This document shows, one piece after another, positions 1 through 11,393 of a stretch of 64,000 bases of DNA. Made by a program: the position numbers and the translations under genes. Source of the DNA: Adiantum capillus-veneris (taxonomy: Eukaryota > Streptophyta > Polypodiopsida > Polypodiales > Pteridaceae). The notes beneath the pieces are model-generated. The model saw only the letters and a program-made list of their open reading frames with translations, did not search any database and was not told the origin of the DNA. The stretch lies in assembly GCA_014529385.2 (NCBI GenBank), contig CM043958.1:144659734-144723733 (forward strand), in the 5' to 3' direction. Position 1 is the stretch's first letter, and each line of letters begins with the position of its first letter.

Positions 1-318
1 AGTAGGCTTCTTTCCTGCTCTCTGAAGAGTTTCCTGCTTACCCAAAATATGTGGGTTAGCCATAGTCAAGTTCAAAACCCCGTATTGTGGATCAGCCAAT
101 GTCATAAAATTCCCGTCAATAATTTCAAACCAATGTATATGTCTAATGAATAAATGGCTTGGATTGTTTTAGTATAAATCAAGGTAATGAACTCCTTGGT
201 TTTCACTTCTCAAAGCCTTTGTGGTCTGCTGGCTCAAAGTCTCAATGAACTTCTGTGTTTTGCTTGGCTGTTGTAATGTTTACTTTGGCAACCTGATTTT
301 TTTTTTTTTTTTTTCTAG
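1..318 (+). other. intron of the BSD-domain gene (3' part)
   Basis: This stretch is AT-rich and has no usable reading frame. It ends in a long T-run followed by CTAG at 311-318, which is a good polypyrimidine tract and 3' splice site for the exon starting at 319. The upstream part of the intron and the earlier exons lie outside the window. Confidence 0.7.
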
Positions 319-413
319 CTGATGCAAACGACGATTTGGGGACTTCAAATATCCGGCAAGACTTGACGGATTGGCAAGAACAACATGCTTTGCATGTGCT
401 GAAGGCTGTTCCG
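319..413 (+). CDS. BSD-domain protein, internal exon (first half of the BSD domain)
   Basis: The exon reads as a short acidic linker followed by DLTDWQEQHALHVLKAVP, which matches the first helix of a plant BSD domain. It begins after a T-rich acceptor (AG at 317-318) and ends before a GTAAGA donor at 414. The last codon is complete (phase 0), so it splices in frame onto the exon at 16014, which begins EISQFRYELCP. BSD domains occur in TFIIH p62-type and synapse-associated proteins and in a family of plant proteins of unclear role. The N-terminal exons lie left of the window. Join and phase are read from the sequence; family membership is from recognising the motif. Confidence 0.82.
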
Positions 414-576
414 GTAAGAAGCGTAGTTTCGATCTCTACAAGCTTACATCCTTTTCACTAAATGGCTGATAAGTGCACTGTTAATATTGTACGTGGGATG
501 AATGGCGGGCTGCCCGCCTTCAAGAGGGTCCGGCTTGAGAGGATGCCCGGATGAGGATGCTTGCAAGTCTACAAGC

Positions 577-578
<2 letters not shown>

Positions 579-622
<44 letters not shown>
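579..622 (+). repeat. (AG)22 microsatellite
   Basis: This is an uninterrupted dinucleotide run inside the giant intron. It is followed to about 1010 by a pyrimidine-rich tract with a C-run near 693-708. Apparent open frames across it come from the repeat and are not genes. Nothing else is recognisable up to 1235. Confidence 0.95.
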
Positions 623-625
<3 letters not shown>

Positions 626-1235
626 TGCTCTGCCCCCACCTCCTCTGCGCTGCTCTGCCTCATCTCCCCTGCAGGTCGCGTCCTCCCTCTTGCATCCTTG
701 CGCCCCCCCCCCCCCCCTCCCCCCTCCCCTTTTTTGCGCTAAACCTCCTCTTCCCACTTTCCCCCCCTGCTCGTGCCCTGGCTCGCCTTTCCCCGCCTAC
801 CCTTTCTGCCCGTCCCTCTTCCCGCTTTACCTCCGCCTGACCCCACCTTTGCCTACCCTTCCTGCATGCGACCTATACCGTCTGCCCCACCTGTGCTCGC
901 CCAGCCCTGCCGGTCCCAGCCTGCCTAGCCCTGATGTGACCTTACTCGTTCAGCTCCGCCAACCCTTGCCTTGCCTTGCCTTTGATTGCGCAGGATGTCG
1001 CCAGTTCCTTTGATGAAAAAATAGCAATGAGAGTACCTTTGCCAATCAAGATGATTTCCTCCACTTTGCCTTCATCTGAACCAGTTACTTAATGCCCTTA
1101 TACAAACCCAAGGGACATGTGGCTGAAACGGAAGGAAGGGAATGCGTGTCTCTAGGTCATCAACCGCACTCCTCTCAGCTTCGGGACAGATTGGGTTTTT
1201 TGCACCTTTGGTACGAGGATTTTTCATTAGCTACT

Positions 1236-1309
1236 TGTCACAAGACGGGCACCACGTGCCAATAGAAAAGAACAGACTGAACAGACTTTTAACACTTCAA
1301 TAACAACTG

Positions 1310-1350
<41 letters not shown>

Positions 1351-1901
1351 GACACGTGACACGGAGTGGCGGACTTCCACCCTAGAGAGTATTGGCCCCA
1401 AACCTTGGCGCCCCTTTCATTTCTTTATATTGCATCAACACAGTACAAGCCGATACTCCAAACTCTGCACCTTCTTCAGGAAGCGTGCCAGAGAATGAGC
1501 CCTAACCTCATATTTAAAGGCCCTTGGTCTAAAAAGCAATTACAGTGAAAAGCCTTCGGACTCAAAAGCATCTGGTCCAAAAGCAAAGCCAAAAAGCTGC
1601 CAATGTGAATCACGGAAATCCGTACAGCAGTCAACGCAAAACACAGAATTCCGTACAGCCTGCCACGTCATCATGTCAGCGCAATTTTTTGAAAATTTGC
1701 CACGTCATCAGTTTGTGTGTGTGTGCGGGTCCTGCTTTATTTTAATCCTTTATGTCACTTGGGGTCTCATCGAACGGGGTCCCCATAAGCTGGTAGGACT
1801 TTTTCTTCTATTACTTGTTCTTCTTAGGGTTTAGGCCCCTAGGCGAACATGTGCAAGTTGGCTCCATTCTTTAGGGCTTTGACACGCAGCAGATTGTTAC
1901 A
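1236..1901 (-). repeat. 3' LTR, family A
   Basis: The LTR starts TGTCACAAGACGGGC and ends TTGTTACA (TTGTGACA in the intact copy), giving the usual TG...CA ends. Read on the minus strand it carries several TGACGTGG-type motifs followed by a TATA-like TTTAAATA (complement near 1525). An (AG)n run at 1312-1348 lies inside it. About 80-90% of its length aligns by eye with the LTRs at 7074, 11394 and 14651. Confidence 0.85.
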
Positions 1902-2034
1902 TCTCCCCTTCTTGAAAGAGAGTAATCGTCCGCGATTACAACATATCTGCAAAACAACTCAAGTTAGCTCAAAAAAATTTCTGAGGGTCATTTCGAGGGA
2001 CATTCTGAGAGACAAACAGTTTGCTCTTTTTGTT

Positions 2035-2160
2035 AAGGAGTTAGCTTCTCCTTTTGGCTATTTTGATCAAGGAGTTAGCTTCTTCTTTCGGCTGTTTTGA
2101 TCAAGGAGTTAGCTTCTCCTTTCTGCACTTTTGATCAAGGAGTTAGCTTCTCCTTTCGTC
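2035..2160 (-). repeat. short tandem repeat, about 36-bp unit, four copies
   Basis: A unit containing AAGGAGTTAGCTTCTCCTTT is repeated four times with small changes. Two copies are present at the equivalent place in the 11394-15290 element (about 12133-12190). It is a feature of the 3' untranslated part of this family. Related imperfect repeats around CATAACCTAA and CCGGG follow at 2377-2600. Confidence 0.75.
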
Positions 2161-2862
2161 CAGATCGGAACGCTTGATATTCTGGCGTAGTAAAATTAAC
2201 CATCACACCCAGACCATATTGATCTTCCACGAGTATCTTGATGCACTAAAAATCACATACCCAAGCAATCTCATCGAATCAGGGATATTCAGTAGTTGGC
2301 ACATCACAATGCAACACAAATGCTCACATATGCATGTTACAAGACATAGAAACATAAAGTTGCCGATGAACACTCCTCCCACATAACCTAACAAGGTCCG
2401 GGTCGGGAGATATTCAACGACTCCCTAGTCACTCCTCCCGCATAACCTAAAAAGGTTCGGGCTAGGAGATATAGAGGCCTTTTACAACCAAACGCCCCCA
2501 GACCGTAGCCTGCGTCGTTTGGAGGTGTTGAGAATAATCATTGCTCAGACTTCTTAATACTCCTCCCTCATAACCATCCAGGTCCGGGCCGGGAGTTACA
2601 ACAACAATTATTTTACAAGCATACAACCAAACGCTCCCGAGACATCCCGTCTGCGTCGTTCACAGGTTCAAACAATAGCAAAACAACATTTCTCACTACT
2701 CCATCCGGGAGTAAAATCACCAATCATTGAAACCAATATTAAAACCAGAGTCAAATATTTCAAATCGACACCAAGATAAGTTCAAAACAGATGCCATTTA
2801 TTTCAAACAAATTTTCAAACAATACTATCTAGCTATAAAGAAAAAAAAAACAAGTAGAGAGT

Positions 2863-3056
2863 TCATTTGAGGTTTTGTTCGGACAACCGAACTTTGAGGA
2901 CGACTGGCTTGTCCTTTTGCATCACGGTGATGGTTCGGTTCCGAACCTGAAGAGTCGCATCATTCTTGTCGTGCCAAGGCATGCCCAAGAGAACGTCGCA
3001 ATTGCCCAACTTTATGATGTGGAAATAAGCTTTTCCATGATAATTTTGAATAGTCA
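2863..3056 (-). pseudogene. retropepsin C-terminal fragment (family A)
   Basis: The minus-strand frame reads MTIQNYHGKAYFHIIKLGN, then a DVLLGMPWHDKND motif, and ends KVRLSEQNLK. This is nearly the same as the end of the gag-protease frame in the 11394-15290 element. DVLLGMPW is the conserved hydrophobic-Gly helix segment near the C-terminus of retropepsins. The catalytic DPG part is lost at the break at 3057. It is a dead fragment. Confidence 0.8.
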
Positions 3057-3463
3057 TCGTCACTGACATAGAGTCAAAATTCAGTAGATAAAGATTTGTA
3101 GATTTCAGCCATGAGCGTTTTCATATTTCAGCCCATCTTGTCGTCGTCCTCATCGTTGTCGACATCGTCGGCAAGTCCAAGCATTGTAGAGATTTGCGCA
3201 ATCAATAGTAGACCGCTCTCGCCATAGAGAGTGGGGCCCTTGGAGGAGGGTTTGACAACTTCCCGGTGTCGTATTCTCTTCTCTCTCTATCTCTCAATCT
3301 CATGCACCTTCACGCACAGTGTCCATTCACTTTGTTTGTGTCCATTGCACTCTCTCATTAAAGAACGGAAGGCTCTCCCTTCCGTAAGTAAAAGGAACCC
3401 TTGAGCAGAGTTCGGAGCACTCATCTTGAGCAAAGTTCAACATTCATTCCGCTGCACCTAACA
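3057..3463 (+). repeat. 5' LTR, family B, 5'-truncated
   Basis: It aligns closely with 6150-6558 of the 3' LTR, including the block from CAGAGTCAAAATTCAG to the end GCTGCACCTAACA. The missing upstream 800 bases include the promoter part, so this LTR cannot start a full transcript. Confidence 0.85.
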
Positions 3464-3464
3464 T

Positions 3465-3476
3465 TGGTATCAGAGC
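3465..3476 (+). other. primer-binding site (initiator tRNA-Met)
   Basis: TGGTATCAGAGC begins one base after the LTR end CTAACA. This 12-mer is the complement of the 3' end of plant initiator tRNA-Met and is the usual primer site of plant LTR elements. Confidence 0.9.
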
Positions 3477-3935
3477 TTTGACAATGTTCTGTATCACTCA
3501 AGGAAAGAAACACAAGAACCACATAATTTTTTTGCTTGTTGAGGTCGCACGAACCCAAGTTCACTTGGGCGTGTCGATTCCTAATCGTGTTTTTGAAGAG
3601 CGATAGGAAACCCAAGAAAAAAGGGCTTGTCCAACCTCCCCTTGTGCCTCTTTTCACTCATTGAGAGCGGACCGTGCACTTAGCGGCCGGCCAATCGACG
3701 TGAGGTGGGAAAAAACAACCTTGGCGTGAGCGCAAGGCTGCCAAGGGGTGCGCCCGCGGGAAAGAGCAGAACTCGGGTGAAGAGAAGATCCTTCTCTAAC
3801 ATAGATTGCAAGCGAAGAAGACCCTCAAGAACCTCAAGACGCTCAAGAACCTCAAGAACCTCAAGACCCTCAAGAATCTCAAGACCCCCAAGAACCCAAG
3901 AACCCAAGACCCACAAGAACCCAAGACTTCAGTGG

Positions 3936-4565
3936 ATGGTCATTACTCGAAGCGGAATGGATACTTCGCTTGGAGGTGATGATTATGAGAGAGGCGGCGA
4001 AGAATTTTCCCCACCAGGAGGTTTTTTTCCCCCTTCCCCATCTACGCCACGAGTTGTACGAGATCCTATGGAGGCTTGGTGCAAGACGATGATGGACACG
4101 ATGACAACGTGGCACGAAGTAAGAATGGCAGCCATGGAGCGTGAGCGCGAGCAATTACGCTTGGAGGCCAAAGAATTTGATCACAAGTACGAAGAAAGAA
4201 AATCAGAATTGGATCGCAAGAACGTTGTTCATTCTTCCTCTCTCAGTTCTAATGTGCAGGCGAAGATTGAACGGATTCTGTAGAAGGAGACTCTCTCGGT
4301 CTCGTCTTCTCCAAAGCATGATACACAAGAATTGCATGATTATGATAAGCATGATGAATTGCATGATAATGATGAGCATGATGATTTGCATGATCAAGAT
4401 GTGATTTCTCACAAGCATGATGATTTGCATGAAGATGATGTGATTGTTCACAAGAATGATGTGTTAGTTGAGGCTTTTTCTAGCGAAGCTAGCCTCGTTA
4501 CAGATTCAATCCATCACGAAGAATCGATCTTGGCTTTCAAGTCGAGGTCCACAGAATCCCCATAG
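3936..4565 (+). pseudogene. gag-like frame with a His/Asp repeat tail (family B)
   Basis: The start at 3936 (MVITRSG) is preferred because plant gypsy Gag proteins often begin MVxTRSG; the frame is open upstream to 3705. It encodes a Pro-rich stretch, then a charged helix (about residues 50-105, with EREREQLRLEAKEF) and, after an in-frame TAG at 4281, a tail rich in HDD, HDE and HDL repeats (about 4332-4452). No zinc knuckle or capsid signature is recognisable. Upstream of the start, a 9-bp minisatellite (CTCAAGAAC-like, 3820-3925) gives an apparent RTSR repeat that is unlikely to be translated. A structural Gag-type protein is likely; the His/Asp tail is unexplained. Confidence 0.5.
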
Positions 4566-5354
4566 GGAAATTCGATCCAACACAGAACCGATCTTGGCTC
4601 TCAAGCCTAGGTCCAAAGAACTCTTACAAGAAGTACTATGTGTTCAAATGATTAGTCAGCACGCATTGTTCGAGTGTTTCATTCGTGATCGTTTCCTGTA
4701 TTTTAGTCAGCGTCTTTATGTGATCCCTTTTCCTAGGCATGACATATCGTACGTTGAGCACGTTTCGCTCATGAATGAGCACGGATATATGCGGATTATT
4801 TATGAAAAACTGAAAAGTATGCATTCAAGGAAGTCACTTTCCATGTCTCTTCCTTGGCATGACACAGTTGTAGAAAGAGCACATGAAAGTATGAGCACCA
4901 AGCATCGGCATTTCCGTTGTGAATTGCCATAGATGATCGATTTCGATCAGAAGGACGCGTGTGTGTGGTGAACGGCTTGACACTCCGTCTATTTGTTCAT
5001 CTACATTGCATGCAGTCTTTGAGAAAGACGAGATTTTTTCCAGTCACTTTACATGGAATGGGTATGTTGATGTTTTTGTGTTGGAAGTGGTTTCAAGACT
5101 TTTCAGCTATGGAGATTCTTGAAGAAGGAAGAAGCATGACTCTAGACGAAGTTGAAGCATTGAAGGAGCTACAGATGACTGTCGCTTTCGGCACGGTCCA
5201 AAGAAGCAAGCGTTGCAGACCTTTATGAAGTTCAAGTATCGCACGACCTACGCATCAGAGTGGACCGGCGAAGTGTTCTGTCCAGGATTCCGGATGCTAT
5301 TGGCGATCTCCCTCGACGCCATACAGTTCGGTTGTAGTACCTCACTTGAGGGGA
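4566..5354 (+). pseudogene. broken frames, family B internal region
   Basis: One frame open over 4468-4932 continues the coding-like sequence after a frameshift near 4560, and another runs 4959-5228. Neither holds a motif I recognise; the second contains the acidic stretch MEILEEGRSMTLDEVEAL. They end before the polypurine stretch at 5346-5354. They may be remnants of a longer Gag-type protein. There is no protease or polymerase motif. Confidence 0.35.
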
Positions 5355-6558
5355 TGTCACGTGACACATCCAACCCTATGTGTCCGTGGACAAGCTACAA
5401 CATGACCGGGTTCAGTTCAGTCAAGTTAGTCTAGAATAGGAAGTGATCTGGCACTTTTGTGAGTCTGTTCGCAGACAAGCATGTCCAGACACTTAGATTA
5501 GATGCATATCCTCTGGTTGCACACAGCATGATCATCAGATTTTCATTAGAACCCATCAGTAGCATTTTTATAGTGCATAGACCTATTTTCCCTATTTTTG
5601 ACATTTTTGACTTATTATTTTTAAGTGACTTCTGTTGGGAACTAGGTAGGGCAATTTTGCTAAGATAATATATAAGCAAACCAGAGCTAGCACTCTCTGG
5701 CATAAGAGGCAACAGGAGCACACGCTCAATAGGCAACTTCTGAGCAGAACCCCCATGAGGCCTAGCATTTTAATATCATAGCAGAAGGCTGGCGTTTTTG
5801 GACCAGATCAGCCAACGTTTTTGCATTGGCAAGAGCTTGGCGACAGCAAGAAGCAGAAGACTCCCAGCGTTAGCAGATTATGCACAGCCAGACCATTTTC
5901 ATGCCCTAGCGTTTTTGCATCTGCCAGGCATTTCAGTGTTTTGAAGATCTACCGCGACGGAACCAACACAAGCACCAACGTTTTTAGTTTTTAGCACTTA
6001 GACATCGTAGAACAAGTCTCGAACCTCGTAGATTTCACCTTCTCGCAGCAGATCCTCGCTGCACGGTCAGATCCCGCGAAGTTTGCAGTTTCAGCCCGGA
6101 AAACGCAGATTTCAGCATCTGCGTTTTCAGCGCGTCGTTGTCGCATCGTCGTCGTCACCGACACAGAGTCAAAATTCAGCAGATAAAGATTTGCAGATTT
6201 CAACCATGAGCGTTTTCATATTTCAGCCCATCTCGTGGTCGTCCTCATCGTCGTCGACATCGTCGGCAAGTCCAAGCATTGTAGAGATTTGTGCAATCAA
6301 TAGTAGACCGCTCTCCCCATAGAGAGTGGGGCCCTTGGAGGAGGGTTTGACAACTTCCCGGTGTCGTATTCTCTTCTCTCTCTATCTCTGAGTCTCATGC
6401 ACCTTCACACACAGTGTCCATTTACTTTGTTTGTGTCCATTGCACTCTCTCATTAAAGAACGGAAGGCTCTCCCTTCCGTAAGAAAAAGGAACCCTTGAG
6501 CACAGTCCGGAGCACTTATCTTGAGCAAAGTTCAACATTCATTCCGTTGCACCTAACA
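5355..6558 (+). repeat. 3' LTR, family B (1204 bp)
   Basis: It starts with the 12-bp palindrome TGTCACGTGACA, contains ATATATAAGC near 5668 as a TATA candidate, many scattered GCGTTTTT motifs, and ends CACCTAACA. It shares full length with the solo LTR at 8726-9904. The flank after it is ATATG. Confidence 0.88.
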
Positions 6559-7073
6559 ATATGCAGTTTGGCATATTGTATTGGATTGTACATACAGGTT
6601 TGACCTTGGTAGATGCAGAGTAGTGGCGAACGTTTGGTTTGATCTCGGGGAGTTTGCTTGAGTAGCTAGGTTCTTTTTGGACCTTGACAGCTTCTTTGGC
6701 AAACATGATCCTCAGGTGACATCTTCCTATTCTTAGCAGTCCACTTATGGTGTGATTCTCTTTGAGTCTCGAGTCCCATGAGATTCAGTATTGATGTGTT
6801 TTCTTTTTTGCCGGATGTTTGTTTTCTTTTTTGCCGGATGTTTGTTCGCGATTCACTTTGAGAGAGGGATGATATACACTTGGGATGTGTTTCGGACAGA
6901 TGAAGATCAGTTGCAGTTTCACTCTCAGTTCCGATGAAGTTCCTTCAGATACTTGCAGTTCATCATTCTATACGGTGGTTGGTGTAGTTCTTTGGTTCTT
7001 TGTCATCGGACAATTGATTTCTCAGTAGCTCTGGTTGTCCCATTCTTTGGACTTTCCGTAACAGCTTGGAGAT
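6559..7073. other. unassigned intron sequence
   Basis: There is no coding sequence or clear transposon feature. A 24-base direct duplication around GTTTTCTTTTTTGCCGGATG occurs at 6798-6845. The stretch ends in the target duplication of the next solo LTR (7069-7073, GAGAT). Confidence 0.4.
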
Positions 7074-7799
7074 TGTCACGGGGATGGGCACCATGTGCTA
7101 GCGAAAAATAACAGACTGAACAACTTTAAGCACTTCAAATAACAAATGAACTGAAAGAGATAGAGAGTGCACAACACAAGAGACGGGGAGTGGCGGAGTT
7201 CCACCCCAAGAGAGCACTGGCCCCAAACCCTGGTGCCCCTTTTAGTATTTCTTTATATTGCTTGAACTTAGTACAACGCCGGGACTCCACGCTTTGCACC
7301 TTCACTCGAAAGCGTGCAAGAGAATGAGCCCATGGCACATATTTAAAGGCCCTTGGCCTATGAAAAGCAGCTACATGAAAAGCATCAACTCAAAAGCATC
7401 TAGCCTCAAAAGCTGCCGCCCAAAGCTGCCCAGCGTAAATCACGGAAATCCTTACACCTGTCATGTCAGCATGGCAGCCTGAATTGCAGAAATCCGTACA
7501 GCTGCCGCGTCATCATGTTAGCGTAAAATTTGGGAATTCCGTACAGGCTGCCACATCATCAGTTCTCCACGCTTTGGGTGCTTTATTTTAATGCCTTTAG
7601 GTCACTTGGGCCCCATCAGACAGGGTCCCGTAAGTTGGTGGGAACTCCTCTTTAAAAATAGGCCACTTGGCAAGACTTTGCAAGTTGGTAAAACTTCTTC
7701 TGCTGCTTCTGCTTCTTCATTTAGGGTTTAGACCTCTCGGTTGGGATCTGTAGGTTGGCTCCGTTGTTCAGTGGCTTGACACGTCAGCAGTTTGTGATA
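7074..7799 (-). repeat. solo LTR, family A, target duplication GAGAT
   Basis: It starts TGTCACGGGGATGGG and ends CAGCAGTTTGTGATA, where the intact family has TGTGACA. GAGAT is present on both sides (7069-7073 and 7800-7804). With no internal sequence, it is a solo LTR left by LTR-LTR recombination. Divergence from the other copies is higher, so it is an older insertion. Confidence 0.88.
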
Positions 7800-8725
7800 G
7801 AGATTTTGGCATGTGGTATATGATGAGAGATGGAGGTTTCTCTATATTTCTTGGAGGGTGGAGCACTTTAGACTTGGGAAATGATCCGAATACCAATAGT
7901 TTATGCCTTCACCCTCATTACTGATGCATTCTCTTGGAGCAATCAGCAACAATACCTCTGCATATGCTGGTTGTGCGAATTGAGTCGGTTGGCTTGAGGA
8001 GATTCTTGTTAGAGCTGGATTTACTTTCAGCGGACAACATTTCACTTTTGGACGTCTTTCGAGGGTAGCAGTTAGATTGTATACAGCAGGATACTTTTCC
8101 ACTGCGGAGTTTGTAACAGATATCCTCGTCCTCGAAACCCTCTCTTTACAATTGTAGATTGCTCACTCCAACTTTCTAGTCCGACTTCCTTTCCAGGAGT
8201 TGAGAGGGAGTATTAGAGTTCAGGCATCTCTCTTGGTTCATCGGTCCGTCCGAGTTTCTCCTAGGGACATGTGTTAGGGAGTGAAGGTTGTTTTGTGGCT
8301 GTGCCCGGCCATCGTGAGATAGGTCTCTCATATCGGGTCGTGTCTAGCCATTGTTAGCTCGGGTTTTGGCTTTGTTCCATGGTCAGTAGGCTCTTGGAAA
8401 ATATCCCTAGCTCCCCCTATTTTTCCCAGGAATCTCGTGCCTCTCTCCTATTTTCCTCCCCATTTATTGGATCGTGGAGTCTAGAGGCTGGGTTGGGCAG
8501 TCAGGGGCAGCACCTATATATGGTGCAGGGAGAGTTACCTACAGATATATGCAGTTCAGCCCCAATTCAGGGACGCCCTCTCACGGGCACCCCAGGGGGC
8601 AGCATGTGGAGATCACCAGCAAGTAGCCCTAGCGTTTTCCCACAGCCCTAGCGTTTTCCCACCAGAAGCCCTAGCGTTTTTCATCAGTAGCCCTAGCGTT
8701 TTTTCCTAGCAGCCCCCATCGTTTT
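7800..8725. other. degenerate retroelement sequence with GCGTTTT repeats
   Basis: A purine stretch GTTGAGAGGGAGTATTAG near 8198-8215 resembles a polypurine tract and LTR start of a decayed element. At 8625-8725 the string CCCTAGCGTTTT recurs four times with variable spacers. The same GCGTTTTT motif is scattered through the family B LTRs, so this is probably part of a related LTR. There is no coding sequence. Confidence 0.4.
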
Positions 8726-9904
8726 TGTCACGTGACACATCCAACCCTATTTGTCCGTGGACAAGCTACATCATGATCAGGGTTCAGTCAGTCCAGTCAA
8801 GTCTAGATTAGCGGTGATCTGGCACTTTTTGTGAGTCTATTCATAGACCGTGCATGCCCAGTCACTGAGTGTAGATGCATATCCTCTGGTTGCACACAAC
8901 ATGATCATCAGTATTCCCTTCAGAATCCATCAGATTCAGTTAGGGGAATTTTCTAGTGCATTAATCCTATTTTTTCTATTTTTGGTATTTTTCACTTATT
9001 ATTTTTAAGTGACTTCCCAACAAAAGTAGGTAGGGCAATTTTGCTAAGTTAATATATAAGCAAACCCAAGTTAGCACTTTCTGGCAGAAGAGGCAGTAGG
9101 AGCACATGCTCAACAGGCACCTTCTCAGCAGAACCTCTGCAGGAACCGTTGGCGTTTTTGGTTTCCCCCACCTTCGCCACACATCAGCCCAGCGTTTTCA
9201 GTTTGCATCATCGCCGGAAGTCCTCCAAGCCCTGGCGTTTGCAGATCGCTAGCAGCAGTACCCTATTCCCTAGCGTTTCACAGTTGCCATTGCCGGAACT
9301 TCCCAGACAACCTAGCGTTTTTTGCTAGCGTTTTGCACTTGCTGCAGCGTTTCATTTTTCAGCCACAAATGGAGCAGAACAGCAGCGTTTTTCAGCAGTC
9401 TCCATAACAGACAATTCAACCCTAGTTGGATGCAGAAGACCCCCCATTTTCAGCCATAAAAACGCAGCCAAAACAGTCATTTTCAGCCACCCAAACAGCC
9501 CAAAGATTTGCAGATTTTCAGTTGTTAGAAGACCACAGATTTCTGCCCTAAAGTCGTCGTCGTCATCACCGTCGTCATCATCGGCATAGTCCCAGGTTGC
9601 ATCAGTCCATTGCATCGTCATTGTACCACTTTGTGCAATCATAAGTAGACCACTCTCGCCGACGAGAGTGGGGCCTTCGGAGGAGGGTTTTACAAACGTC
9701 TCTGATGTCGTATCTCTCTTCTCTCTCTATCTCTCAGTCTCATACACTTACATGCACAGTGTCCATTCACTTTGTTTGTGATCATAGCACTCTCCATAAA
9801 GAACGGAAGGCTCTCCCTTCCATAAGAACTAAAAGGAACCTTGAGCACAGTTCGGAACACTCATCTTGAGCAAAGCGCAAACAATCATTCCGCTGCACCT
9901 AACA
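8726..9904 (+). repeat. solo LTR, family B, target duplication GTTTT
   Basis: The 1179-bp LTR starts TGTCACGTGACAC and ends CTGCACCTAACA. It is flanked by GTTTT at 8721-8725 and 9905-9909. The length and most of the sequence match the LTR at 5355-6558. It has no internal region, so it is a solo LTR. A TATA-like AATATATAAGC lies near 9051-9061. Confidence 0.92.
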
Positions 9905-10097
9905 GTTTTTGGTGGGCATCCATAGGGAGGTCTGTAGATGACGGCAGGCTTCTTGTGGAGGTGATCCCTTGCTAGGACAGACATGGGTAGCATATCTTTC
10001 CCTACTTTTGATCCTCTCAGGGCAGCCCATCCCGTGGGCATCTCAATCAGAGGCATAGCACTATCCTCATGTGCCGGCCTAGGAGAGCAGAGATCCA

Positions 10098-10135
<38 letters not shown>

Positions 10136-11393
10136 GTTCTTCCTTTGCCAAGAGATGGATCAATGTTGGGGAGCCCATGTTGTGGCCGTGTTAGTGATCT
10201 CATGTGCAGAGCAGTTGGCAGTGTCAGTAGTAGGCGCAATTGTGTGTACCTCAGGTCTATCCATTGGGCATGTCAGTTCTACGTCGGACCATCCTTGGTC
10301 ACTTGTACGAGCAGATTGTTATCAGCATGGAGCCCTTTTCCGATCTCTCTCTCTCTCTCTTTCTTATTCTCATTCTCAGATGTCCTGTCTCTCTCTACCT
10401 CAGTGGTCTCTCTTCTCCACAGGTGTGCCTTGTTCATGTGTTTGGCATTGCAGGATCCGAGTCGAGGTGCGCACCGAATCATGAGCCAGTTCTTGTCTTC
10501 ATCGCATCTTCCGTTGCCACCTTTGACAGGATGGTGGTTGTGGTAGGGTGGTTAGGCGCGTTTCGTAGGCGGTCGAGGTAGCTGGGAGATTCCTCCTTTG
10601 AGTTCGTTTCACTTGCCTATCATAAATATGGGCTATGGGTAGTAGTAGCATGTCCACATGGCACGTTTGAGTCTTAAAACATGTAGTGCAAGGTATGGCC
10701 GTATGTGTATGAACATGTTTTCGTACACGTGTAAATTGTATGTATGCATACATGAATGACTTTGCATTTACTCAATTACATCGCTATTCATGAACATCTT
10801 TGCCTCTTCATGATTGCATGTTTTAACATTTTGTCTTCCATGTATGGTTGGCCAATGGCAACAAATGTCATGGTTGTGTGGTCTTGTATATTGGAATATT
10901 TCTTTGCATGCAGATGTATGTCTTATTCATGCTCTTTATTCTCGTTTGAGAGGGCCCATTCTTAAATGATTATTGATTAACATCTCAAGGCGAGGTCTAA
11001 TGCAGACACCAAGAGAGGTGGTGTTTGAGGATGTGGTCAGGGTTTGGGAGAATGATTTCATGGAGCCGGCTTTGATTTCTTTTCACCTCTTTATGAGAAG
11101 GTGTGAACCATATTTGAGAAGGAAAATTCGACTTGTGTTTTAACGTTTCAACTAAAAATCTTGAAATTTGAGCCGGCCTCAATTCCTTCTTGCAAAAATT
11201 TGAGGTGGCGATCCTTTGATTTGAAGAGATTTTGGATAAAGCAAACCTACCAACCTACCTTTTCTTGAGCCTTGGATGTGGTGTGTTATGTGCATGTCAC
11301 ATGTAATGATTTATGTGTATTTGTTTGAGCAAATAAGTAATAAAGGACATTTCTTCATGTGTAAATTCAAGGGAAAGGAGATTTTGTAGATGT
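9905..11393. other. unassigned intron sequence
   Basis: A (TC)n run lies at 10100-10133 and CT-rich patches at 10340-10375. Open frames here are repeat-driven and match no family I know. The last five bases (11389-11393, GATGT) are the target duplication of the next element. Confidence 0.4.

Larger units (their letters stand above)
1236..3056 (-). mobile_element. truncated Ty3/gypsy-like non-autonomous element (family A, TGTCACAA...TTGTGACA LTRs)
   Basis: This is the left, 3' end of a minus-strand element. It has an LTR (1236-1901), a pyrimidine-rich complement of the polypurine tract (about 1902-1914), a hairpin, a non-coding stretch with short tandem repeats and the C-terminal end of a protease frame (2863-3056). 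The layout matches the complete copy at 11394-15290. It breaks off at about 3057, where the LTR of another family begins, so gag and the other LTR are missing. The short shared string CATCGTCAC at the junction suggests recombination or a nested deletion. Confidence 0.8.
3057..6558 (+). mobile_element. non-autonomous LTR element (family B, LTR start TGTCACGTGACA)
   Basis: This plus-strand element has a 5'-truncated LTR (3057-3463), a tRNA-Met primer site, an internal region of about 1.9 kb and a full 3' LTR (5355-6558) preceded by the short polypurine stretch TTGAGGGGA. The internal region holds one gag-like frame (from 3936) and further broken frames, but no recognisable protease, RT or integrase. 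A solo LTR of the same family lies at 8726-9904. The left target duplication is lost with the truncation. Confidence 0.8.

Noticed and set aside
561-757. Open frames reading Arg-Glu or Ser-Leu over the (AG)n run
   Set aside because: They are produced by the microsatellite; the flanks have no coding character. The same applies to frames across 10100, 20300, 28100, 28650, 29100-30060, 30551-30660, 44580 and 46500-47010.
3705-3935. Upstream extension of the family B gag-like frame with RTSR repeats
   Set aside because: It comes from a 9-bp DNA minisatellite, and the MVITRSG start at 3936 fits plant Gag proteins better.
10155-10581. Overlapping frames of about 110-190 codons
   Set aside because: Rich in Ser/Leu from CT tracts, no domain, and on both strands at once.
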